Below are positions 22,591 through 28,399 of a DNA stretch of 28,399 nt, in pieces. The notes below the pieces were generated by a model. The model ran no database searches, had not been told where the DNA came from, and was given only the letters and a program-made list of their open reading frames with translations. The translations under genes were made by a program, and so were the position numbers. The DNA comes from UBA995 sp035477115. GTDB taxonomy: Bacteria; Bacillota; Sulfobacillia; UBA995. The stretch spans positions 1 through 28,399 of the forward strand of contig DATIKW010000021.1 in NCBI GenBank assembly GCA_035477115.1. The letters are read 5' to 3'. Numbering within the stretch: position 1 is the first letter of the stretch; each line of letters starts with the position of its first letter.

Positions 22591-22613
22591 AGGTCCAGTT
22601 TCTTCGACACCAC
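22587..22613 (-). CDS. Possible 8-codon leader frame overlapping the Gx gene start
   Basis: A GTG at 22613 follows AGGAG at good spacing and reads MVSKKLDL before a TGA that overlaps the Gx GTG start (GTGA, 22587-22590). The Gx gene itself has a weak ribosome site at 22590, so re-initiation after this micro-frame could be how it is translated. A one-base error joining the frames is also possible. Low confidence. Confidence 0.25.
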   Translation of the reverse strand: MVSKKLDL

Positions 22614-22676
22614 TTTAGATTCTCCTGCCGAATATGGTATAGTGATAAACGTCACCCAGTCCGGGTCAGCAGCCCC

Positions 22677-23723
22677 TCATCGCGCCCGGAAATAGGGTAA
22701 CCGTCCTTCATCCCCGAGACCCGAGGTGACCAGCACCCGGCCATCTGGATCGACGATGATCCCTTCGACATCAGGCAGGCTTTCGAGCAGGGCGATGCCC
22801 GCCGCCGGCTCCATGAGGAAGACGCCCGTGGACAGGAGATCCGCTTGCACGACCGTGCGACTCACCACGGTGACGCTCATCGTGGTGCGCCCAGGCCGGC
22901 CGGTGCGCGGATCGAGGATATGATGGTAGCGCACGCCTGCGACCTCGAAAAAACGCTGGTAGTCGCCGGAGGTAGCCACGGCGTGGTCGGTGAGGTAGAG
23001 GATGCCGAGTAACGCGCCCTGCTGCCGGGGATGCTCCACGCCCACCCGCCAGGGCTGGTCGCCCTGCCGGCGGCCGAGAAGGTACAGGTCGCCGCCCACC
23101 TCCACCAGGCCGGCCGATACCCCCGCCCGGGACAGCACCTGCGCGGCCCGGTCGATGGCATAGCCCTTGCCGATGCCGCCCAGGTCGATGGCCATGCCAG
23201 GTCTTGCCAGCCGGACGCGGCCCGCCGCCCGGTCGATCTCCAGCCCGTCCCCGCCGACTCGCTCCATAGCCCGAGCGATCGCGGCCGCATCGGGGACAGC
23301 CGCGCGGTCGGTGCCGATCCCCCAGAGGTCGAGGAGCGGCGCGACGGTGACGTCGAATAGTCCTCCGGTGGCGGGAGCCATATCCTTCACCACCGCCAGG
23401 ACCTCGAGCAACTCCGGGCTGACCGGCACCCATTGGCCGGCCTGGACGTTGATCAGGGCAACTTCGCTGCCCGGATCGTGCCGGTTGAACAACCCTTCCA
23501 GGCGCTGCAGCTCGGCGAAAGCTTCTTGAGCTGCTTCTTCCCGTCCGGCCGGTACGCGGATGGTCGCAAAAGTGTCCATCACGAAACCCTGCTGGATGAA
23601 GTCCGGGCGCGTCCGGGAGTCCCGGCGGGCGAGGTAGGCCAGGACCAGTGCCGCCCCGAGCACCAGGACGAGCAGGACTATCGCCGCCCAGCGCTTCGCC
23701 GGACGGCCGGGGAGCATGCTCAT
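22677..23723 (-). CDS. apbE: ApbE-family FAD:protein FMN transferase (FmnB-like)
   Basis: Moves FMN from FAD onto threonine of target proteins outside the cytoplasm. At 348 residues it has an N-terminal anchor (AAIVLLVLVLGAALVLAYLA) without lipobox. Family blocks follow: FVMDTFATIRVP, FNRHDPGSEVALIN, GGLFDVTVAPLLDLWGIG, AIDLGGIGKGYAIDRAAQVL, GLVEVGGDLYLLGRR, YHHILDPRTGRPG and VVQADLLSTGVFLM, in which the metal-binding Asp is present. The neighbouring lipoprotein carries two ApbE target motifs, so it is the obvious substrate. ATG 23723 has GAGAGGTGG upstream, and a promoter lies 22-50 bases ahead; the frame open to 23879 runs through both and is unlikely to be coding. Confidence 0.93.
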   Translation of the reverse strand: MSMLPGRPAKRWAAIVLLVLVLGAALVLAYLARRDSRTRPDFIQQGFVMDTFATIRVPAGREEAAQEAFAELQRLEGLFNRHDPGSEVALINVQAGQWVPVSPELLEVLAVVKDMAPATGGLFDVTVAPLLDLWGIGTDRAAVPDAAAIARAMERVGGDGLEIDRAAGRVRLARPGMAIDLGGIGKGYAIDRAAQVLSRAGVSAGLVEVGGDLYLLGRRQGDQPWRVGVEHPRQQGALLGILYLTDHAVATSGDYQRFFEVAGVRYHHILDPRTGRPGRTTMSVTVVSRTVVQADLLSTGVFLMEPAAGIALLESLPDVEGIIVDPDGRVLVTSGLGDEGRLPYFRAR

Positions 23724-23744
23724 GGCCGACCACCTCTCCCGGCC

Positions 23745-23773
23745 ATTATCATCCGAGCGGCAATGCAGATCAA
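23745..23773 (-). promoter_or_regulatory. Predicted promoter of the apbE-Gx-FMN lipoprotein operon
   Basis: On the minus strand, TTGATC (23768-23773), a 17-base spacer, then GATAAT (23745-23750): four and five of six consensus matches. It lies in the 160-base gap after dnaE2 and makes the flavin operon a separate transcription unit from the SOS cassette. No operator is evident. Confidence 0.5.
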
Positions 23774-23883
23774 GCTCCCGGGCTACGGAGGCCACCGGAA
23801 CATTACTCCACGGTCTGCCTCGCCGTCGTGGCCGCCGGTCGTGGTCGCGGCCGTGACCGCGATGGTGTCTGTCACCCACCCTC

Positions 23884-26800
23884 CTAGTGCCGAGGGATGA
23901 GTCCGGGCGCGGGGGAAGCCAGATCCAGCACCCGCCCGGCCACCAGACAGGCCACGTTCCCCTTCCCCCGCCGCTCGACCCGCCCTTCGAAACCCAAGAG
24001 TTCAGGGCCGCCGAACAACAAGGCGCCGTATTGCCGATAAATTCCCTCGAAAATGGTCACATCCAGGAGTCCGTGTTCGTCCTCCAGGGTCAGGAAGACG
24101 GTAGTCCGGCCGCTGCGCGTGGGCGGCCGGTGGGGGCACAGCGGCCGCCCGGCCGTACGAGCCCTCCGGCCGGATGGCATGCCTTGCACCTCGAGGGTGG
24201 TGAGGTAACCCGCCCGGCGAAGCGCCGGACGGAAGAAATCCAGGAGGTGGTGGCGGACGCCGAGACCCAGGATGGACTGTTCGAGGACGTATTTATCCTC
24301 CTCCCGGTAATCGGGGATGGCGGCGGCCGGCACCTCAGCGAAAAGCCCCGGTTCGGCCAGCTCACCCAGTTCCCAGGCTAACTGGCGGCGGTTGAGATGG
24401 AGGCGGTCAAAGGCGCCCGCCAGCACCAGATCCCGCAGCAGATCGCGCTCCAATCCGACCCGGCGGCTGAAGTCGGCCGGGGAACGGAAAGGTCCGGCCG
24501 CCCGGGCATCCAGTATGGCGGCCAGGGGAGCGGGGCCCATCCCCTTCACCCGGGACAGCGCCACCCTTATCCCTTTCCGATCGCCGATCGTCTCGACTTG
24601 AAATTCCCGGCCGCTGGCGTTGATATCCAGGGGGAGGAGGGTTACGCCCCGCCGGCGCGCTTCCCAACCGATGGTATCGGGCGGGTAATAGCCCATGGGC
24701 TGCAGACTCAATACGGCCGCGTAGAATTCGGCCGGGTGATGGCGGGCCAGATAAGCGGTCTTATAGGCTGTGGTCGCGAAGGCGGCGGCGTGAGCCTCGC
24801 AAAAACCATAGCTCGCGTAGCCGGCCAGGCAGTCAAAGATGGCCCGGGCCGTCGCCGCCTCCACCCCGCAGGCAATCGCCCGGGACTGGAACAGCGCCCC
24901 GATTTCCTCCATCTCCCGCGATGACCGGGCATGCGTCATCACCCGGCGCAGGCGATCGGCCTCGCCCGGGCTGAATCCGGCCACGGCGATGGCGATCTCG
25001 ATGACCTGCTCTTGAAAGAGCACCACCCCGTATGTCTTGCGCAGGATGGGTTCCAGCCGCGGATGCAAGTAGGTCACCGGCTCGTCGCCCCCGCGCCGGG
25101 CGATGAAGGGCTCCACCATATTGCCTTTTATGGGCCCGGGACGGATCAAGGCGAGGCTGGCCACGATATCTTCCAGATGCGACGCGCCCAGGCGGCCTTG
25201 CAGGGCGCGCTGGGCCGGGCTTTCCAGTTGGAACACCCCTACCGTATGCCCCTGGTTCAGCATCCGGTAGGTATCCCGGTCATCCACCGGTATCCGTTCA
25301 TAGCTGAAATCCGGGTCCCGCCGGCCGATATTCCGGACGGCATCCTCCACCGCGCCCAGCGTTCGCAAGGCAAGCAGGTCCAGCTTGATGAGTCCCAGGT
25401 CCTCCACGTATTCCCGGTCGAACTGGCATACCACCACTCCTTTGGCCGCCCGTTGCAGCGGCGTGATCGCCGTCAGCGGGCCGTCCCCGATCACCAGGCC
25501 GCCAAGGTGGGTTCCCAGGTGACGCGGAAAACCTGCGGCGGCGGCGCAAGCTCGAAATAGCTCCTCGAACTGCTCGAGCGGGATCCCGCTATGCTTGAGT
25601 TCGGGGAATTCCCTGGCTGCCCGCTCCAGTTCATCCGCCCGGATCCGGGGGACGCGCCGGACCAGTCGGTCGAGGTCTTCCGCGGTAAAGCCCATGACTT
25701 TCCCGAAGTCCCGCAACGCCGACCGGGCCTGATAAGTCTGATAGGTGCATACGGCAGCCACCCGGTCCGCTCCATACTTCCGGCTGACGTAGGCCGCCAC
25801 CTCATCCCGCCGCCGGGCATCGAAGTCCACGTCGATATCGGGCTTCTCCGCCCGTTCGCGGCTGAGGAATCGCTCAAACAAAAGCCCCCGGGCCAGCGCA
25901 TCGACTTCGGTGATCCCCAGGCAGAAAGTCACCAGCGAATCCGCCGCCGAGCCCCGGCCGGCGCAGCGAATGCCCTGCCGCCGGGCATGGCCCACCACAT
26001 CTTCGACCAGCAGGAAGTAGTCGGCGAAGCCCATGTGCTCGATCACGGCCAGTTCGTGTTCCAGCCGGGCAACCACCGCCGGCGGCGGTTCGCCATAACG
26101 GCGCCGGGCCCCGGCCTCCACCAGTTTCCGCAGATAAATAGCCGGGTCTTCCTCGCCCGGCGGCAAGGGGAAGCGCGGGTGACGCCTGGCCTCCAGATCC
26201 AGAACCGGTTCGCAGCTTCCTGCCAGGCGGGCGGCGGCGGTCATCGCCCGGGGATGCCCCGCCATCGCCAGCGCCATCTCCTCACTGGACCGCAGATGAT
26301 TGCCGGCGTTCAACCGCCGCTCGGGATGAACCTGATCGAGCCGGGTCGCGGTGCGCACGCAAGTCAGGATGTCGTGCAGCGGGAAGCAGGACTTGTCCCG
26401 ATAATGGACGTTGCCCGTGGCCACCGCCCCCACGCCCAAGTGTTCGGCGAGTTGGGCCAGATCGTCGTTCAAGGCGCGGGTGCCCGGCAGCGGCTCCGCC
26501 GACAGCTCAAGGAAGAATCCTCCCCGCCCGAACAGTTCCCGGTAACGGACGGCCGCCTGCCGCGCTTCGCCATGCTGTCGCCGGAGCAGCAAGTGAGGTA
26601 TCTCGCCCTTGCGGCATCCGGATAGGGCGTATACATCCGCGAACAGTTCCCGGGGCGTGGTTTCGAGTTTCAAGGCCGGGTATCGCCGCTCGCCGCCCAG
26701 GTGCGCTCGGGTGAGGATGGAGCACAGGTTGGCGTACCCCTGGGGATTTCTGGCTAGCAAGACCAGGTGGTAACCCCCTTCCAGCGTCAACTCCACCCCC

Positions 26801-26994
26801 TGGATGGGCTTCAGGCCCGCCGCCCGCGCCAGGCGGTGGAAGCGGACCGCACCAGCGACGCTATCGTGGTCGGTCAGGGCCAGCGCCGGCTGGCCGAATC
26901 CGGCCGCCCCGGCTACCAGATCTTCCAGCCGGGAAGCGCCATCCAAAAAAGAAAAGGGTGAGTGGGCGTGGAGGTGGACGAAGTCTTCAGTCAT
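23884..26994 (-). CDS. dnaE2: Error-prone DNA polymerase DnaE2
   Basis: A C-family DNA polymerase alpha subunit of 1036 residues, the size of the error-prone DnaE2/ImuC type used in damage-induced mutagenesis. The N-terminal PHP domain opens MTEDFVHLHAHSPFSFLDGA; the polymerase active-site motif PDIDVDFD is at about residues 385-392, with GLIKLDLLALRTL for the third acidic residue. A helix-hairpin-helix (VKGMGPAPLAAILDAR) and C-terminal OB-fold (TTVFLTLEDEHGLLDVTIFE) follow. The start is ATG 26994, because the protein begins at PHP there and the preceding gene's stop overlaps by 8 bases; a longer frame to 27117 is not supported. Third gene of a LexA-controlled cassette with ImuB-like and DUF6504 proteins. 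Confidence 0.95.
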   Translation of the reverse strand: MTEDFVHLHAHSPFSFLDGASRLEDLVAGAAGFGQPALALTDHDSVAGAVRFHRLARAAGLKPIQGVELTLEGGYHLVLLARNPQGYANLCSILTRAHLGGERRYPALKLETTPRELFADVYALSGCRKGEIPHLLLRRQHGEARQAAVRYRELFGRGGFFLELSAEPLPGTRALNDDLAQLAEHLGVGAVATGNVHYRDKSCFPLHDILTCVRTATRLDQVHPERRLNAGNHLRSSEEMALAMAGHPRAMTAAARLAGSCEPVLDLEARRHPRFPLPPGEEDPAIYLRKLVEAGARRRYGEPPPAVVARLEHELAVIEHMGFADYFLLVEDVVGHARRQGIRCAGRGSAADSLVTFCLGITEVDALARGLLFERFLSRERAEKPDIDVDFDARRRDEVAAYVSRKYGADRVAAVCTYQTYQARSALRDFGKVMGFTAEDLDRLVRRVPRIRADELERAAREFPELKHSGIPLEQFEELFRACAAAAGFPRHLGTHLGGLVIGDGPLTAITPLQRAAKGVVVCQFDREYVEDLGLIKLDLLALRTLGAVEDAVRNIGRRDPDFSYERIPVDDRDTYRMLNQGHTVGVFQLESPAQRALQGRLGASHLEDIVASLALIRPGPIKGNMVEPFIARRGGDEPVTYLHPRLEPILRKTYGVVLFQEQVIEIAIAVAGFSPGEADRLRRVMTHARSSREMEEIGALFQSRAIACGVEAATARAIFDCLAGYASYGFCEAHAAAFATTAYKTAYLARHHPAEFYAAVLSLQPMGYYPPDTIGWEARRRGVTLLPLDINASGREFQVETIGDRKGIRVALSRVKGMGPAPLAAILDARAAGPFRSPADFSRRVGLERDLLRDLVLAGAFDRLHLNRRQLAWELGELAEPGLFAEVPAAAIPDYREEDKYVLEQSILGLGVRHHLLDFFRPALRRAGYLTTLEVQGMPSGRRARTAGRPLCPHRPPTRSGRTTVFLTLEDEHGLLDVTIFEGIYRQYGALLFGGPELLGFEGRVERRGKGNVACLVAGRVLDLASPAPGLIPRH

Positions 26995-27220
26995 ATACCC
27001 GGTATACCTGCCAGCCGCCCGTCGCCGTATCTCGATATAGCTCCATGAGGGGGCCGGAGCGCAGTTCCACCCGGAAAAAGACCTTCTCTCCCTCGCCGGC
27101 CCACCAGGCGCCCACATCTTCCCACGCGTCGAGCACCCGGACGGGTGCCAATCGACTCCGCCAGCGGATGGCGACCGGCCAGCCCCGCTGATCGCATTTG
27201 ACCATGATTGCCGGTTTCAT
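26987..27220 (-). CDS. DUF6504-type small protein of a DnaE2 mutagenesis cassette
   Basis: A 77-residue protein sandwiched between the ImuB-like gene and dnaE2, overlapping both (ATGA 27217-27220 with imuB; 8 bases with dnaE2). The sequence is mostly beta: PVAIRWRSRLAPVRVLDAWE, then VFFRVELRSGPLMELYRDTA and GGWQVYRVYD at the end. This resembles the C-terminal pattern of DUF6504 proteins, small accessory proteins found beside DnaE2/ImuB genes of actinobacteria; identification is from memory of the family's FRVE...ELY...W.LxRVYD ending. The function is unknown. Tight overlaps show it is made in step with the polymerase, pointing to a structural role in the translesion complex. Confidence 0.75.
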   Translation of the reverse strand: MKPAIMVKCDQRGWPVAIRWRSRLAPVRVLDAWEDVGAWWAGEGEKVFFRVELRSGPLMELYRDTATGGWQVYRVYD

Positions 27221-28164
27221 GAACGTAGGCGAAAGGGATCGAAGAGGCTCAGCGCCTTTTCCCGGCGGCTTTCCGGCAACAACCGCCGGCCAATCGTCAG
27301 ACCGCGGCGGTCGCGCAATTGCTCGAGCACTCGCTCGAGGTCTCCCCCGCCTCGTCTCCCCTCGAAGCTGAGCTGGCGCCAGGGACGGGGATGGAGCGTA
27401 GCCACGAACTTGAGCGACGAAAGAACTTCCCCGCCGGTCTCCCGCCCCAATTCCTCGACCAGGGCGGTCATAGCTGCGAGCAGCCCGGCCGGGGAAGACG
27501 GCGGTCGAAGGAAACGGCGAGATCGGCTGATCTCGCTCGGGCTCTCCAGGCGCAACTCGCCGGTTTCCCTCCCCGTTGCCTCCAGATATTCCCATAGCAT
27601 TCCCGCATGGTGCCTCAGGGCCGATGCCAGTCGTTCCCCTTCCTCCCGCTCTATCACCCCTTCCCAGCGATCGGGGGACTTCAAGATTTTCACCCGCTCG
27701 CCGTCTTGGCCCCGGCTCCAGGCGGCCAACCGGCGGCCTTCCGCGCCGAATCGCCGCACGAGTTCCGCTTCCGGCAAACAAGCCAGGTCGCCGATCGTGT
27801 GGCATCCCAGTAGCGCCAGTTCCTCTCGCCGGCGGCGATCCAGCCATTCGATGTTTTCGAGCGACAAGGGAGCCAGAAAGATCGCCACTTCCTCGGGGGG
27901 GACCACCCGGATCGTTTCCCTCCCGGCATGGCGGGAAGCCAGACGGGCCACCAGCTTACAGGGTGCCGCTCCCGCCCGGAACTCGTCCCCCAGGACCGCT
28001 CGGGTCCGATTCAGCAGCTCTTCCGCTCCCTTCCGGATGTCGCTGCTGAGCAGTTCCACGTAGACTCCCCCGGATGCATCGGACTCGACCCGGGGCGACC
28101 AGCGGGCGTAGAAGTCCCCGGCCGGCACTGAACCCGGGGCGAAGAGGTGGACTACCCATCTCAC
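27217..28164 (-). CDS. imuB: ImuB-like Y-family polymerase homologue without catalytic residues
   Basis: From GTG 28164 this is 315 residues (an ATG at 28200 also opens the frame but lies inside the LexA box, so the GTG with AGGAGG 9 bases upstream is the better start). It matches the part of Y-family polymerases after the catalytic core: GAAPCKLVARLASRHAG (finger), HTIGDLACLPEAELVRRFG and AEGRRLAAWSRGQDGERVKIL (helix-hairpin-helix/thumb), then a little-finger-like domain. The N-terminal Asp and the SIDE motif that hold Mg2+ are absent, as in the inactive ImuB of mycobacteria. Clamp-motif candidates are RQLSFEG and, near the C-terminus, KALSLFDPF. Acts presumably as an adaptor linking DnaE2 to the sliding clamp. 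First gene of the cassette, directly under the LexA-controlled promoter. Confidence 0.82.
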   Translation of the reverse strand: MRWVVHLFAPGSVPAGDFYARWSPRVESDASGGVYVELLSSDIRKGAEELLNRTRAVLGDEFRAGAAPCKLVARLASRHAGRETIRVVPPEEVAIFLAPLSLENIEWLDRRRREELALLGCHTIGDLACLPEAELVRRFGAEGRRLAAWSRGQDGERVKILKSPDRWEGVIEREEGERLASALRHHAGMLWEYLEATGRETGELRLESPSEISRSRRFLRPPSSPAGLLAAMTALVEELGRETGGEVLSSLKFVATLHPRPWRQLSFEGRRGGGDLERVLEQLRDRRGLTIGRRLLPESRREKALSLFDPFRLRS

Positions 28165-28193
28165 CGGGAAGGACCTCCTGCCTGATAAAGTAT

Positions 28194-28207
28194 CGAACAT
28201 GTGTTCG
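28194..28207. promoter_or_regulatory. LexA (DinR) operator of the imuB-DUF6504-dnaE2 cassette
   Basis: The minus strand reads CGAACACATGTTCG, which fits the Bacillus subtilis LexA consensus CGAACRNRYGTTYG at all 14 positions. It starts 7 bases after the -10 element, so it covers the transcription start. SOS induction after DNA damage would release it. Confidence 0.9.
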
Positions 28208-28214
28208 CACGGTA

Positions 28215-28243
28215 ATTATATGCCGCCCCCGGGTTTGTGTCAA
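28215..28243 (-). promoter_or_regulatory. Consensus sigma-A promoter of the SOS cassette
   Basis: Minus strand: perfect -35 TTGACA (28238-28243), 17-base spacer, perfect -10 TATAAT (28215-28220). Transcription should start near 28208, leaving a leader of about 44 bases that contains the LexA box and the AGGAGG ribosome site. Confidence 0.9.
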
Positions 28244-28259
28244 AACCGTCTTCGAATGA

Positions 28260-28298
28260 GCCGAGGGCCCATCCGTCCCTCCCGGATGGGCCCTCGGC
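28260..28298. terminator. 16-bp perfect hairpin, possible bidirectional terminator or insulator
   Basis: GCCGAGGGCCCATCCG (28260-28275) pairs exactly with its complement at 28283-28298 around a 7-base loop. It lies upstream of the SOS promoter and 6 bases from a palindromic repeat. No T tract follows on either strand, so it may end transcription from a gene beyond the right edge or insulate the promoter. Confidence 0.6.
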
Positions 28299-28304
28299 TG
28301 CGTT

Positions 28305-28333
28305 GTAGGGGCGGGTTCGGAACCCGCCCCCCT
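28305..28333. repeat. Palindromic repeat, copy 7
   Basis: GTAGGGGCGGGTTC-G-GAACCCGCCCC; the last three bases of the right arm differ from the consensus. The remaining bases to 28399 show no gene. Confidence 0.85.
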
Positions 28334-28399
28334 CGTGTTTGGCTCTATCCATCAGCATAGAACAGCGCGCTAGCGGGATCATGCATGAGTTTTTGGCAC

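Noticed and set aside
23788..23886. A 31-codon GTG frame between dnaE2 and apbE
   Set aside because: The ribosome-site spacing is too short and the sequence shows no recognisable small protein; the region holds the apbE promoter instead.
28161..28382. A minus-strand frame of 73 codons at the right edge
   Set aside because: It runs through the palindromic repeat, the 16-bp hairpin, the SOS promoter and the LexA box, so it is not coding.
1..28399. tRNA, rRNA or other known structured RNA genes
   Set aside because: No tRNA-like cloverleaf with a CCA-proximal TTCGA arm or rRNA segment was recognised by eye; a tRNAscan-SE and Rfam search would be decisive.

Overview
The window is GC-rich, densely packed and almost entirely coded on the minus strand. 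The organism looks like a high-GC, probably anaerobic and possibly thermophilic, member of the Bacillota (Firmicutes). The evidence is a LexA operator that fits the Bacillus DinR/LexA consensus at every position, strong AGGAGG ribosome binding sites with many GTG/TTG starts, PcrB (heptaprenylglyceryl-phosphate synthase), an archaeal-type bifunctional FBP aldolase/phosphatase, an ADP-forming acetyl-CoA synthetase and a Listeria-like flavin module. This placement is an inference; there is no rRNA or tRNA in the window.

Layout from left to right. 1-95: the start of a zinc-ribbon protein, probably from a mobile element, leaving the left edge. 217-988 (+): a VapBC-like toxin-antitoxin pair, the only plus-strand genes. 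985-4853 (-): a complete FbpABC-type Fe(III) ABC importer with a strong promoter whose spacer holds a Fur-like operator. 5027-8071 (-): a PPC/DUF296 protein, a diguanylate cyclase with a degenerate receiver, a NifU-type Fe-S scaffold and FBP aldolase/phosphatase. 8157-13043 (-): a DRTGG/BioD-like P-loop protein, ADP-forming acetyl-CoA synthetase, a diacylglycerol-kinase-like lipid kinase and PcrB, with a sigma-A-type promoter ahead of pcrB. 13404-19033 (-): a five-gene peptide ABC importer, oppABCDF. 19108-21046 (-): SurE, a DUF3006 protein and a secreted ComEC-like metallo-beta-lactamase-fold lipoprotein.

21227-23723 (-): a three-gene operon of ApbE flavin transferase, Gx/EetB-like membrane protein and a lipoprotein with two FMN-attachment motifs. 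It resembles the core of the Listeria flavin-based extracellular electron transfer system. 23884-28164 (-): an SOS mutagenesis cassette of a catalytically dead ImuB-like Y-family protein, a DUF6504 protein and DnaE2, joined by overlapping stops and starts, and driven by a consensus TTGACA-N17-TATAAT promoter with a LexA box at the predicted transcription start.

Seven copies of a near-perfect palindrome (arm GTAGGGGCGGGTTC) are scattered between transcription units. At oppF and surE the palindrome supplies the gene's stop codon. The two most interesting systems are the electron-transfer-like operon and the LexA-controlled ImuB-DUF6504-DnaE2 cassette that lacks ImuA.
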